Assembly (NCBI GenBank): GCA_024449915.1
Contig: JAMZAV010000633.1
Coordinates: 354,001 to 418,000 of the forward strand
Direction of reading: 5' to 3'
DNA from: Sweltsa coloradensis
Lineage: Eukaryota; Arthropoda; Insecta; Plecoptera; Chloroperlidae
DNA: 64,000 nt
Numbering within the stretch: position 1 is the stretch's first letter; every line of letters starts with the position of its first letter. Position numbers and translations under genes: made by a program. This document shows, piece by piece, positions 23,909-36,880 of the stretch. A model generated the notes under the pieces. The model did no database searches, was not told where the DNA came from, and saw only the letters and a program-made list of their open reading frames with translations.

Positions 23909-25276
23909 TAAGGAATTTGACGATGTTGAGAGCCTTTTTTAACACAGAACGAGTTGTCGGATCGGGTTGATTTTTTTTTTGGTATGTCATGGACCACATA
24001 CCAGGTCATATACCGAGTTTCAAGATTGTAACTCTTTCGGGGCGGCGTGTGCAGATAGCTGAAAACCCCCAACTCTTGTAGGTGTATATAGGGCCGGAGT
24101 TCGGTGTCGCCTAAGCATCGCATCGCTTGTCTGCCGGGCGACGACCGTCGCCCTAGATAAATTGAAATTTAAGAAGTGAGTGCTGCGTATTTTATGTTCG
24201 GATGTTCCTATTACAGGAATGTGTGAAGACAGTTCACTTCGAATGTTAACGGAAAGTGCACCACCACACGTCAATAGTTTTGTATTCGTTTTACCTTCGC
24301 GACCCTTCATACTTCCGATTCCAAACACAAGTATGAAGGTGCACTTCTTTCATTGGTTTCCATACCCCAGTGTTCACTTTAATCATCGATAATATCATCA
24401 TTATATCATCATATTTTTTTGATGAGATATGATGAGAAGATTTTACTTGTTGACTAAGATTCCTAACTGATCAAAACTTCTTAATTTACTCGATAAATAA
24501 ATAAATAAATAATAATTATTATTATATTTTACTTTCAATCTGTAGTTGGCATGATTCCAAGCTCACCGAATAAATGTACAGCAGCTAAGTTACGAGTTTT
24601 TTAGTATCCATTTGCGATTATCAAAATATTGGTTTAATAAAGTAGCCTACATTAGGAATAGGAAGTGCGGAAAATGTGATTTAATATAATTGATGTTAAA
24701 TTTCTTATTCTAAAAGTATTAAATTGGCAGTGTGATGTAGTGTAGCTCAGCTTTAAAATATAACGCTTCTGAATGTGCAATAAAGTATATGCTTCAACGA
24801 CCAACATTGCGAACGACAGCCTATACGGTCAAGTTTAAAATATGAACCGTATCAATATTGTGAGCCAATAAAGAAGTTTCCTATATACATTATCAAACAG
24901 CTTTTTATCTTTCACATGAGTAGATAAAAGACGAAGAAAAAAAATAATAATCTGTATCGACGATAAGTAAATCAAGGGGTATGGTTATACCTAGGTGCCC
25001 GTTAGGGTGCCGCAGCCAAGCCGCGGTGCGCTACACACTCAAGCACAGCAAGCAGAGTTAGGGTGATTTCGAGGTGTTACCCAGCCGTCTTGAAAGGTGA
25101 TGTGAACTTGAAAACTATCAATATCGAGGGGATTTAGGTACCTGACAACACATGCCAAATTTGGTTGGGGTATGAGCATTCCTTCTTGGTGAAAAATTGC
25201 TTGAAACATGCTCAAAATCACTTTAAGGATGTTAGTTAGCTACTACTGCTAGCTACTGCTTGCTACGGTCTAATTC
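23909..25276. other. Unassigned sequence with one small hairpin
   Basis: A 10-bp perfect stem CCTTCATACT/AGTATGAAGG lies at 24304-24339. The interval 24020-24330 is richer in G+C than its surroundings, and its 102-codon minus frame starts with GTG and has no recognisable domain. Confidence 0.4.
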
Positions 25277-26041
25277 GTCAGTTTCAATCGGCCCGCGATT
25301 CTGACCAAACGGGTGGGGCTACAACGTTCATATTTTACATGGACATTAAGACTGTATGTCAAGCTCGAGCCAACTTTTTTTACAATGTTAAATGTCCATT
25401 GAAAAAAACGCTCAATCGTCAAATCCAGCTAATTTCACATACAGAACGTACCGCTTTTTTACCTTTAATTTTCAACATAAAAATCTACATTTTTGGGAGT
25501 CTGTTCACAAAGGATGAGCGCGTGTCTCTATTAAAGCTGATTTTGAAATTGCAAATAATTGTCTTTTAAACAAAATTGGGAAATTACTATAAATTAACTG
25601 TTTGGTGTCATATTTACGGTCAGTTAACAAGAAAAGTGAGCAGTATTTGGAAAATGTGTCTTGATACCAACTATTTCACATTCTTGCTTAATATTTTGGT
25701 GCAAACCACAAACCGATAGGACAAATGATAGAGCTTCCAAGTGATCCTGAATTTACCTCTGCGTTCTGCGTCAAAGCCTGATTTTCTCGAGCTTTGAAAG
25801 AAAAAGTTAAAAAGTTTGCTGGAAGGCTTCCAAATAAAGGTTTCAATACAAGCCTTTTACAAGAATATAATCAACAAGTAACTATAGTTAAGTCTTTTGA
25901 CCACTAGATATTTTAAATTCTATTGTTAATTGGTAATACCATATCAATTAAATCGACTTTGATAAAATTATTGTATTTTAACAAATAATTTTGTAATGAA
26001 ACTTGAAAAAGTAATGAGATCCCACATATAACAAAAAACTT
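25277..26041 (+). mobile_element. Helentron-like relic, copy D (subfamily 2)
   Basis: Landmark words of subfamily 2 remain in order. GATTCTGACCAAACGGGTGG and ACATGGACATTAAG are at 25290-25350. GAAAGAAAAAGTTAAAAAG, AAATAAAGGTTT and AATCAACAAGTAAC follow at 25795-25880. GAAACTTGAAAAAGTAATGA and a decayed AAAAAACTTGTAAAA come near 25998-26046. About 435 bp of foreign sequence separates the first and second blocks. Both termini are lost. Confidence 0.5.
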
Positions 26042-26390
26042 GTAAAAAAAAACAGACAAACCTTACACAATCAAAAGCAATGCGATCTAAAAGAAATGCC
26101 AAGCTAATGTACCCTCCTACATTTTCGAATCTTAATACATAAATTCACTTTGCCCTGTGACTGTATCCTTGCAAAGCTTGGCAAAATAAATTTGCACAAA
26201 CTTTTACATTTAAAACAATAGTTGCAAATAAAATTTTGCCACGCTTTGCAAGGATCCAGTCACAGGGCAAAGTGAATTTATGTATTAAGATTGCGAAAAT
26301 GTAGGAGGGTAGGGCCTACATAAGCTTGGCATTTCTTTTAGATCTCTTTGCTTTCGATTGTGTAAGGTTTGGCTGTTTTTTTTTTTTTAC
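26042..26390. mobile_element. Fold-back element of about 350 bp
   Basis: Arms of about 155 and 170 bp are inverted copies around a spacer of about 25 bp near 26197-26221. Shared words include ACATAAATTCACTTTGCCCT, CTACATTTTCG and the outer AACCTTACACAATC. The right arm has a few extra bases (GGGCCTACATAAG). The outer edges end in A/T runs. It abuts the Helentron-like relic D. No coding capacity. Confidence 0.85.
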
Positions 26391-27751
26391 GTTTTTTGTT
26401 ATATGTGTCTACTATACCCAGCCCTTAAATTACTCTTTGTCGAGGGTGTACAAATGTAAACAAAATGTTTCAGTAGATTTGAATGCTTCTTTAAATGTGC
26501 ATGATTCTTCATAAAAAAAAAAATGAGAAATAAAAATAAAATCATGATAATTGGGAGATGCTGTAGGTCTAAATGCGTGTGGCTGTTGCGAGAGATGGTA
26601 AGGTGAGCCTGAGACCGAGACGTCCCACTAACTCGATCTAGTCGGAAGGTGTTGTATGTTATTGGATCAGGCGGTATCACCAGTAGTTCGGGCTCGCTTT
26701 ATATACCCAGCTCACACAAACCTACGCTGACGTTTCCATTTCATTTTGTTCCGAGCCGTTGCCATCGGCTTTATCTGACATCGCGTATTTGTCATAAAAG
26801 TCATGCATATTCTTAACTTAGGACGATACTCTCAACTTAAAAACTATGACATTTTAGCAATTTAGCGCGTAACTATATTTTAAGGAAAATGTGGTCATAG
26901 TAAATTAAAGATTGCCTACACCGATAATAAAATATGTAAGTAAAAATGATAAAAAGTAGAATATAATTTAACGATTATAAAAGGTAAATAGTTAAAATAA
27001 ATGTTGACCCACTCTTGAACTCTAATATTATCAAAATATATACCCCAGCTTTGGCACATTCAGTTGGGGCCCTCCAAAATTCCATAGTTACAAAATGTAT
27101 TAATCCAAGAGATGTGGGTTAGAATTCCGAATTAGATTATTTGCTTTCCTTGCAGCAACATCTGATCTGTATTTCCTCATTGAGTAAAATATTAATTTAA
27201 AACAACAGCTCAACATAAAAATACAATGATAAACTGCGTGTAAATTTGTGCTTTCACATCTTTCCGAAGCAACACACTTTAGCACTCTTTCACTACTAAA
27301 GATTTGAATGTTACGTTGCCAACTTGAAATCGTTGTCTATTTGCATGCATGCTAACTGAAGCCATGTCACTGTCACTGACGTATAGTATATCTCTAAGTG
27401 CATCAGCCTTCAATGGAACGTTCTTCTTTAACAAATTGCAGCAACATGGCTTCCATAGCCACAAATCGAAGCGTGATCCGAAGCCATGTATGTAAACCCC
27501 GACACCTAGGTTATAAAAAATGTTCTAGCCAACATACATATTCTTAACCTCAATGTCAGACATGCTATTTACAACGTTCACCATTAGGGCATAGAGCTCC
27601 CGCGTGTTAGGTTATTATAGTTTCTTAAATTATAATCGTCAATGATTTGTTTAGAGTTTATCAACACTACTTTAGCAAGATTCCAAAATTTATGATCAAA
27701 ATAAGAAGCACGTGGGATCAAAAAAATTATACATAATTTAATATTTTTTTT
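26391..27751. other. Unassigned sequence
   Basis: A TATA-like TTTATATACC at 26699-26708 upstream of a CRE-like TGACGT (26729-26734) could be promoter-like. No supported transcript follows. The rest shows nothing recognisable. Confidence 0.35.
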
Positions 27752-27975
27752 TGTGGTGGCGCCGGGTTTTAGATATTGCTCTTCTGAGAGTGAGGCTAGC
27801 CTCGTGCCCCGGACCCCTGGAGTCGTAGAAAATATTCTGTATCGTTCTTTAATAAGCATCATGTCAATACAAAATCGCATGTTAATCAGAGGTCATGTCA
27901 ATAAGAGGTCATGTCAATTAGAGGTCATGTCATTACATCGTGTGACTTGTCACACGCACAAAAAGACGGATGTAC
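27752..27975 (-). mobile_element. Short CCCGGC-ended element, copy M5
   Basis: On the plus strand it opens GTGGTGGCGCCGGGTTTTAG, the complement of the family terminus, followed by the family's TGAGGCTAGCCTC and GGACCCCTGGAGTCGTAG words. It runs on to the CACACGCAC and GACGGATG region that corresponds to the other end. The body carries an internal AGGTCA tandem repeat. Confidence 0.55.
27889..27934 (+). repeat. Three AGGTCATGTCA units in tandem
   Basis: AGAGGTCATGTCAAT-type units of 16-17 bp, each carrying the hexamer AGGTCA, lie inside short-element copy M5. AGGTCA is the classic nuclear-receptor half-site. Whether it is bound here is unknown. Confidence 0.8.
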
Positions 27976-29180
27976 AATTAAGTAATGCAGAAAATAACCA
28001 TTATGATGGTGATAACATACTAGAATCTGTTGGAAGATTTTCGTTGATAATAATGCTGCTATATTAATTTGCGTATTAATAATCTTTCATATTTGGAATG
28101 TGTCTGATATATTATGTCTGATAGAATAATCTGACATAAACGGAAATCTGGCAATGCTGTTTAGTATATCTAGAGTACCTTATGATGTTGACGAGCTAAA
28201 TTTATATCATTCTTCTGATCCAAGTAAAGCATAGTTTTACCGGTTTTACCTTTGCATGCAAACTCGGGAGTGTCGCTGACGAATTATCAAGAGTTTTTAG
28301 CTCTTGTTATGGTAAATATTTTTTTACGTTTTGTTTTCAAATTCACTCATGAGTTTTGTTAACTTAAGCTGTAAACAGAGAAAATTCAAATAATTAAGAA
28401 AAAGTATTTTTCGAAAAATTACATCCATCACATGTAAGAACTTAATAAAAACGAAGCATATAATATTTTCTCTCCCGGTAATTATGTCCGTTACTTTCAG
28501 CTTTGGTGATTAATTTAATTCTTCTTTCAAGCAGTGTCAGGGGAAATTGAAAGAATATAATCAAAATTAGGAAGTCGCCGTTTCCTTACATTAATGGAGG
28601 ACAAAAGAGTTCAGAAAGAAAGTTGACAAGTATTTTAATCAGAAAGAGTGGAAAAGGCCGACATAACTCTTGAATTGAGCTTTGTATTATTCAGTCGCCG
28701 ATTGAAGCAGGAATGTTCGAAAGAAACGATTCGCGAATAAAACGGACAGGAAAGGAAGCTGGCTTTATCTGTTCTATTTAGTTCCACTTCATTTGAATGC
28801 TTAAAGTGTGTGCAGCTCTTGCACGTGACTGATTCTTCATAGCTATAACGACGCGTTGGATGATGGTAGGAACAACTGCATGTATGATTCATGTATAATA
28901 TTTACATCATGATTTATATTTTAAATTATGTATTTCTGAACGAATTACTTAATAGCGAAAGCTAAATAAATAATCACACTACTGCCACAAATATATTACA
29001 CTTCACTGCCTTTTACTGCCTTTCGATTTGCTGAGGGTTGATTAAAGAACGCCTCATGGAATACTTATTAAACGTACAACAAACATTACAAATAAATTAC
29101 ATTTGGCACGGTCATATGTGGCGATACTATAATTAACCCGAAATCGAGAATCAATTAACAACTATGTAGAGCGCATTCAA
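27976..29180. other. Unassigned sequence
   Basis: An ATG-initiated 85-codon frame at 28635-28892 on the minus strand contains six cysteines, including CSC and CKSC. I recognise no family and do not call a gene. Confidence 0.35.
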
Positions 29181-29325
29181 AATGGTGGAGGCGCCGGGTC
29201 ACACATTTTGTAACTTCCTGGGGTGCTAGCCTCTCCCCCCTTACCCCCAGGGTCACGGAAATCATTATGTATCATCCTTATTGTAGGGAAATGTTACCAA
29301 AAAACCAAATGTCGATCCTACATCG
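29181..29325 (-). mobile_element. Short CCCGGC-ended element, copy M4 (partial)
   Basis: GGTGGAGGCGCCGGGTCA at 29183 is the inverted family terminus. It is followed by GGTGCTAGCCTCTCCCCC and CCCCCAGGGTCACGGAAAT, which match copy M1 at 42268. The far part is lost. Confidence 0.6.
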
Positions 29326-30325
29326 TGTTTGCTTTTCATCGTGAATCCACATTACACCAGGATGTATATGCACTTCATGGTTGTAACGTAACGTTTGTAA
29401 CGACAATCAAAGACAACTTCAAAAGTAATTGTTCGAATACGAGTTTGGAAGGCGTTCATTTATAAAACGTTTGTCGTAAACGAGGACGTGTCACACGTTA
29501 AGTGTTTGACAGTAGTTCCTAGCAACGTGCCAACACTTTTGACAAAGAAACTAGTAAAGAGCATATTTTATTAGCTCTTAATTAAGTTGTTCCTACTAAT
29601 TGTTGTAAAATAAGAAACACGAAATAAATGTTTGAAAAGCGAGTGGTGCATATCAGGTTCCCAGTGTAGCCCTTCTAAAAAGCAAATTGTGTTTTATAGT
29701 TTAAGTTTTGTTTTTTTGTTTTTTTGTTTATAGATAAGTTTTATATTGAATCAAGTGTTGCAATGGTAACTGACACGGTAGTATAGTTTTAAGAAATTGT
29801 GTTCTGAGTGTATGAATGAAGCAAGAGATAATGTAGGTGTTTCTTATAGTTCGAAACCATGGCCGAGGACTTTCAATGATAAAATATAACATAAGTGCTC
29901 AACTTTCTCCAAACACAAAACAAACATTTGTCGATATATGCACATAATCATACACAACGAACATAGTTATTATTTCGTAAATATTTGGGTGGGTCTTTTA
30001 GCAGCATTCGTTGAAACTTTTCTATATTTTCCATCATATACCTCAACAGAAATACACGTGAGTTCATAACACTCTCCAGATAATTCCTTAGTTCTTAACC
30101 CTCCCATCCTAAACTGTCATCACTCAAGCAAACTTAGCGATATTTGATACGATCACTCATATGTTCTGCCTGACATGTGATTTGGCCTGATAGTTATAAA
30201 CTCGTACGCCTTTGACTCTCGACCACTTGACTTTGGAGCACCGAACACAAGGCCATCTATATGTATAAAATTTATTTATTTATATTTACATGTTATTTAT
30301 TCCTTACTTATCATTTACATCTATT
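29326..30325. other. Unassigned sequence
   Basis: No gene or repeat recognised apart from short T-rich and TTTA runs at the right edge. Confidence 0.4.
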
Positions 30326-30687
30326 AGAAGTTTTTTTAACTTCTGATTTGGACTTAAGTTCATCAGTTCTTGTCTTAGGAGTTTGTAAACGGTGACTTTG
30401 GAGCCGTCCCAGCAACGAAGTACATAATAAATACAGAGTTGTACTGAATCGGCCTTGTTGATTCTGGCTTTGATCCGCGAGTGTTCGCACTGTCCATACC
30501 ACTGATTGCTATATTTCCTATTAAAAATATCGATCTTTGGTTGGTTATCGCTCACTTGTCGATTGCGTCGGGGCCTACAGGGTTGGCTTGGTCGCTTTGA
30601 TTTAAAGTCCCCACTGAAAATCAGTTATACATCTGAGTGGGTAGACTCTAAATACAATTTATTTATTATTTATTAATTATTTATTTA
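30326..30687 (+). mobile_element. SINE-like element S4, headless
   Basis: It runs from AGAAGTTTTTTTAACTTCTG through the conserved body (GGTGACTTTGGAGCCGTCCC, GTCCATACCACTGATTG, GATTGCGTCGGGGCC) to the 3' stem-loop CCCACTGAAAATCAG...CTGAGTGGG. It ends in a (TTTA)n-type tail (30655-30687). The tRNA head is absent. Open frames across it on the minus strand are fortuitous. Confidence 0.75.
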
Positions 30688-31800
30688 CGGGGTACAGAAC
30701 ACATGAAATCTGCTAAGTCAATGTAGATTGCAACACTGTTATTGTGACGTCACTAAAGGCAATTCTTATAACTAAGATGAACGCGCACAACTCGGTATTG
30801 CAAGGGCTTGGATCAAAGCTATCTTACGAGTAGAGCGGCTGACATGCGCGTTCTGCGTTACCTGTTGCCCATGTCACTTGACTTTTTGTACAATGTAGGG
30901 TTATTCTTAATATCTACCTTACTATTTTAAGGTTGTAAGTGTAAAACCAAATCATTACGCACACATCGTGCATACACCTTACACCTTTGGTTTTGAAACG
31001 AGAGCGCGGGGTATACTGTGACTAAAGTAGTAAACGACTAATAATAACTATAAACAAGGTCAAATTTTCAACTCCGTAGCCAGAGCTTAGTCGCAGCCAA
31101 TCAACTCACGAAACTGCCACTAATTAACATTGTTCTTTTCTTGTGTGGGAAAGAACCATTAATCCACGTCTCCATTAAATCGTGACCGAGTTCTCTGCAA
31201 ACACTTCTACCCCGACAAAAGTCCCACACTTCAACACTCATACATGTTTTCATACATTCTAAACTTTTCAAACTCGATGCATCACAATGTGTTCACATAT
31301 ATTCCCAACCGTGCATGTGCGCAACTTCTGTTGGTATATTCTAGATCTGTGTATGATACACGTTAACATCGTGAAATAAGCTGAGTGTTATGTGTTCAGC
31401 CAATCTAAAACAAATACACAACAATAAAACAAAATCACTAAAAATCACACATTATTTTTACTATGCTTTTTGAGGTAATATAATATGTTTTTCATTGTAG
31501 CTTTGTAGTTATTTGTTCTTTTCGATATTGTATGTGTTATATTGTACGTTTTTGTTTTACGTCAACATTGCCACAATGACATTAGTTAAAATGATAAGAT
31601 CGTTCAACTTTCAACGAAACAGCCATTTTCTACCCAGATACAACGATGCAAATTAATTATATAGACATACAAGACAACATAAAAGTGCAAACTTTCAGCC
31701 ATATGCAAAACAAAACTAGCATAATCAACAAAATACCAAAAGCTAAAAATCGTGAAGAAATTCCGAAATTCCATGTTAATTGATTGGTGTTTCCAACTTA
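30688..31800. other. Unassigned sequence
   Basis: A local G+C increase at 30780-30860 has no supported function. Nothing else is recognised. Confidence 0.4.
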
Positions 31801-31957
31801 CTTATGCCGGTCTCTAGTTGGTCATTGTTCTCTCGTCGATAGTGTTGGCACCTACAGGGTTGGCTTGGTCGGATTTAAATTTAATGTGTCCCACTGAAAA
31901 TCAGTTATGTGACTGGGTAGGTTGACTCTAAATACAAATGAATGTATTTATTTATGT
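31801..31957 (+). mobile_element. SINE-like fragment S5
   Basis: 3' half of the family: GGTCTCTAGTTGGTCATTG, CTACAGGGTTGGCTTGGTC, CCCACTGAAAATCAGTTATG and TTGACTCTAAATACAAATG, then a short TTTA tail. Confidence 0.7.
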
Positions 31958-32104
31958 AGAAATTCTTACTATTATTGTCCTCGCTCGTGCTAGGAACATG
32001 GATATTAAATCTTACTGTTGTTACTCGTTAGTTCTTTCATGTGCATTATTTTTTATTGTTATTATATAGAACTTAAGAAAGCGACATGCTGCCTGATGTA
32101 AAGT

Positions 32105-32175
32105 TAAATAAATAATAAAAAAATAAATCGGTATTTAGAGTCTACCCACTCAAGTCACATAACTGATTTTCCACT
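32105..32175 (-). mobile_element. SINE-like fragment S6
   Basis: On the minus strand: GTGGAAAATCAGTTATGTGA, CTTGAGTGGGTAGACTC and an A+T tail. Only the 3' terminus is left. Confidence 0.65.
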
Positions 32176-35100
32176 AATTCCACTTATTCCTATTAATATT
32201 ATTATTGCTTTATTATTTTTTATTACATTATTATTATACTAATTCCACTCATCATCATGTATGTGGCATCAAATTTGAAACCAATTTCTCATCTAATGTC
32301 ACAGTAGTAGCGCGCACATAATACATCAATTTCATGAAATTTAATTTCTGCTACAGGACACAGTAATTAGTAGTGCGTGTTAAGAGCAATGAATCAAAAT
32401 GCCCATCCCCGATGTTCCACATCTGAACATCACCATCACCTAGTAGGCACGTGTTGTGGGGATTGAGCGAACATCTAACATGGAGCATTCAGACCGCAAA
32501 CACAGTTCGATTATATTGAAGCATCGTGGCAAGTTATGTTGCTTCTCACTTTTAACTGTAGATAATACTGATGATGATAAGGTTGGTGTGGGGGAAGCGT
32601 CAGGCATTGGCACGGGGGTTGGGGGGGGAGGCTAGCAAGGCAGAAACACGGACGACAAGAATGTACTGGGACCTTCCCACCCGCAAAACCCGACTTTTAA
32701 GTTAGAAATAGGGCCAGACATTAATTGATTTAATTTGATTTGTCAATTTAAATAAATGATGAATGTAAATTATGAACATTTATTTTATTTATTCGTGTAA
32801 GTCTATATAGGCTCCAAAAATGATTACAGTTAAACAACTTTTAAAATGTAATCCCTCTCTAGAGAAATTTGTATGATCAAGTACGAAAGTTATTAGGGCT
32901 TGGCAATGGCATACTAGCTAATTATTGATATAACTTAGAAATGTTGATATCGAAATTTTATTAATTGTACCACAAAAAAGTTCAAATTTTCTAAAAATAT
33001 AAAGAATACATATTCTACTAGTTACTAAGTCAAAAACAGGTTGGTAGGCTATGGTAGCGCCAAAGTGGATATTTTTACGTTTTCATACTCGCGTTTGACG
33101 ACCCGGCACCTCCACCAAAATCATTATATTTGTTTTGATAGTCGAGTTCGAGTCGAGTACCAAACACTCGAGACGACTCAACATTTCGGGTACTCGCACA
33201 CCCATTATTTTAACGAGCCATAAATTTAAAACAAGCTCAATCACTTCAACTTATTTTTTTATAAAGAACTGTCTAGGTTTGAGATGATTTTTGGTCAATT
33301 TCCGCATTGATTTATAAGTTCCAATTCTTCCATTGAACGTTGAATTAAACATCAAATTACTAGAATATAAGATCTAAAAATGCAATACAATTTACTCCAC
33401 GCTAATTTGTCTTTAAAAAATATCCCAAGTCGCGTTTAAACCTCCTAGGTTTAACACAACAATGTGTGCGCTCAGTTTTCATTTGATGTATTTTTTACTT
33501 GCAATATAAATGCCAAACGACAAGCGAAGCGAGCGTGGGAGAACAATAAATATCGTTTATGCCCAAGGGACAGATAGAGCAGGCAGATATAAAGGAGAGA
33601 AGGAAAGAATACAGGCGGAATATAAAGTGAGAGTGAAGAATATGAAGAAGTTGAAGAAATAGCGGAGGATGCTCTAATAAAAGTAGTGAATTTGGACTTT
33701 TAAGCAAAGTTTGTAAAGGTAATCGTCTTAAAATTTGAACTTAAATTGTATTTTCACTGGAGTTGGAAGGTATTTTACTTTTATTTATTTAAAGTATTTT
33801 TAAATTTATTTTTTAGTGCTTTCACATTATTTTTTCCAAACAAATATATTTTAAAATATTATTGTAGCATTGAAAATTATTTTTGTTAAACAACACACTT
33901 CTCATCGTACTAGCTAGCATACACTAACTATCCTTCACGTTTGGTTTGGTTTGCGGTTTGTTTGGTAGTGCACTCTGTTCAATGTAATATGTATTTATTA
34001 GTTTTTTGTCCGTAGGAAAGGATGTCTCAGTCTTTGTTGAGAAACCTCAAAAGGAGTAGGAACGTAATATTAAGTGGAGTATGCACGAGAGATGATAAGG
34101 TCTATAATAATAAATGTGAGAAAAAAGGGGTTCAGACATATGGAGAAAATTTAAATTTAACTTAAGATTCAGAATTAAGTTTAATTTTTCTCGTTGTGTT
34201 GTCACAATGTTTTCATTCTATTTCATTTGCAATGGGCACGGTATAGTTTTTAGTTAGTTTTATCTTCTTAAATCTTTTTTTTAACCTTTCCCAAACACAA
34301 CGAAAACGATACAACGATATTCTACAAACAGCTTCAATTAATTTGAGGTGGGAAAATATGAAATATAAAAAATGTTATTACAACTGATATGGAAATTGTT
34401 ATTTTCTTGTCACTGAACAGTCTTAACATTGTGTTGTAAGGGTTGAAAAACATCCTGACAGGAATGTTTGTTTCTCTTATACTATCACAATATGAAGACA
34501 CTAGAATAAAGGCAACGCAAGTGATGAATTGATGAACTGAATCGGGTTATTAGTAGCAGATGTTAGGAAATGAAAAATTATCTGAATTGGAATAATTCCA
34601 CTATTTTAGCGGCAACGTGATGACGGATAGATGAGGATAAAGACGAAATGTATGAAACACACACCATTCATTCTGAAGAAATAATCTGCTGGACAACAAA
34701 TATTATAGAAAATACACAAGAAATAAATTCAATTTTCTAGAATTTAGAATCTGTCAAAATGGCCAAAACCACCCAAAAAACTACGTATTTTCTGATTGTT
34801 CTATGATCAATATTGAAAATCTTTTATGATAGGGGTGTATAAATGTTCTTCATTATCAAGTATGCCAAGTTGTTTAAAGATTTAATGATTAATGGTTTCA
34901 GTACAAGAAACGTACCGAACATCAAATCACTTACCACCACTCCTCTTAATGGAAAATTGTAGATATAAAAAATCGTTGCAAAATAAGGTAACACTAGGGA
35001 TTTATTCATAAGATTATAGCCACTGGCAGGATATATATTATATATTATATATATTTTCTACAAAGAGTATAATTTTGATTTTAAGTGACATGTTAGCGAA

Positions 35101-35853
35101 TCTCATAATAGAAAGACCAGTTTTCTAATTGTTATTATGTTGGTCGTATTGTCTGGGATTTTCATATTTCATACTCGCGACTTGCTAATTCGCATTCCAT
35201 CTCTCGCATCACAGAACATAACTCGCAATAACTTCAGCCGCACTGACACTTAAAATAATCACGACTGACAATTTTACAGCGTTCCTTTGTTAGAAGTTTT
35301 GTTACTTTAGAGCTTTCATTAATGTAACTGAAACAAACAACTCAGATGTGACACTGTTTTGCGTGTTTAGTGAGTAATGTACTGTGGGTAGACTTTGAGT
35401 CAGGCAAGTTAGTGAGACGATTTTCGAACGTGGTAGACCAACTGAACGCTCGTTGTCAGAAACAGCTTTGAAAGTTTACACAAAAGATTAAATACAAACA
35501 GTAAGCTCTGAAACTGTTAAAACCTGGAATGATTTAGAACTTACCCTAATAAAATGTTTAGTTGTTTGTTTTTGACACATCTCGATGAGTAGAAATAAAT
35601 AATAAAGAAGTAAATTCCATAGTTATTGATATGGCTAAAACCTGAGCTAAACAACGAGAAGCAAATTGTTTATACTTTTTTCTTCAATTATAATGATTAC
35701 TTGAAGTAATATTGATAGGTGATATATATATATATTATAGTGATGAAACTTTTAGGGAAGATGAGGTTAATTTATTTCTTGGACTGTCCACTGCACTTAC
35801 ATAGGTTTTGATCGGTTGGTGGCATAACTTTTGTGCATGTACCTGAATTTATA
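32176..35853. other. Unassigned A+T-rich sequence with one terminal motif
   Basis: A copy of the CCCGGCACCTCCACCAAAA-type motif occurs at 33102-33120 with little recognisable body. AAGCGAAGCGAGCG at 33524 resembles a Helentron-like 5' end but has no matching 3' end. No gene is supported in this 3.7 kb. Confidence 0.4.
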
Positions 35854-36330
35854 CAAGGCCGCTTCGCGAACACTTTTTCCAGTCGTGTTGATGGATGAGC
35901 TTTTTTTAAAAATATTTCTGTCCAATCATTACGTTTTTAAGTGGGATCATTACTTTTTCAAGTTCCATTACATAATTAAATATCGGAAGAAAAATCATAA
36001 AAAGAACGATTTCTATGAGAAATATTTCTTCAAATGTCTCTAAAATCATAACATAATATATAATTTCAGTGTTTATAAACGTTCCCATAAAGTTTCATCA
36101 AGATCGCAGTAGCCGTTTGCCAAATATCACGAAAATATCTCATTAAAAATTGAAAAAAAATCGTAAAAGTACGATAATCATAAAAAATATTTGATCGATT
36201 GTACCAAAAAACGTCAAGTCTAAGTTGAGAGATTTTTTCAGAGCGCAAACAAACAGACAAAAGTACACAAAAAACGAGCTATTTTTTTGTTGTGGGTCAG
36301 TGAAATTGAAGTATTCGCTTCGCTCATCCA
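35854..36330 (-). mobile_element. Helentron-like non-autonomous element, copy E (subfamily 2)
   Basis: On the minus strand it starts TGGATGAGCGAAGCG after a host T. The 3' end is CCTTG, a one-base change from CCTAG, before a host T. The inverted copy of the start, GCTCATCCA, precedes the 3' stem AACAC/GTGTT (plus-strand arms at 35869-35873 and 35885-35889). Other copies have AACGC/GCGTT there, so both arms changed together. It lacks the central GACCAAACGGGTGG block of copies B and G and is shorter. Confidence 0.6.
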
Positions 36331-36880
36331 ATTATTCATTTTGAACCTGGATCTCTTCAACATAATTCTGACTTTAAAACTTCCCCAAGGTTTTCGTCAT
36401 TGTATCCTCTTAAACGGCCTGTGGACTTTTTGGGCATTTCATTCACAATTACTCTATCACACTTATATCTAGGTTTAGATAGTCACCTAAAGAGAACCAC
36501 ACACCACGTAAAACCGATGTTTACCCTACTGCAATCGCTACTAAAAATCTTTTTTTTTAAATGGTTGGTCCATACCTATCAGTTTTTACCTTTCGTTGGG
36601 AATGTTTTGAGATGTGTTTGATCCCTTTACATAGATGTTTAAAGGCGGCATATAAATCCCCTTCTCCCAGTTGTTGTGTGTTGACGGACTTATAAACTTT
36701 GAATCATTGAATCAATGTATCAAATTTGACAGACTGTGAAATGAACGTCCATAACAATAAAACCAAATCTTGCCATTCATTCGTATGATTTGAAGACGAG
36801 AGCCTAGAGCCTATGTTCGTAAGCTATCTAGTATCATCAATAAGAAAAATGAGAATTGGTCAAAAAAACTTATGTAACTT

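Noticed and set aside
28635..28892. Cysteine-containing 85-codon minus frame
   Set aside because: ATG start and six cysteines are suggestive, but there is no signal peptide, promoter or spacing pattern of a known family.
30304..30555. Open frames on the minus strand
   Set aside because: They lie wholly inside SINE-like copy S4, whose sequence constraint is at the RNA or DNA level.
33523..33545. AAGCGAAGCGAGCG as a further Helentron-like 5' end
   Set aside because: No inverted copy followed by a CCTAG terminus was found downstream.
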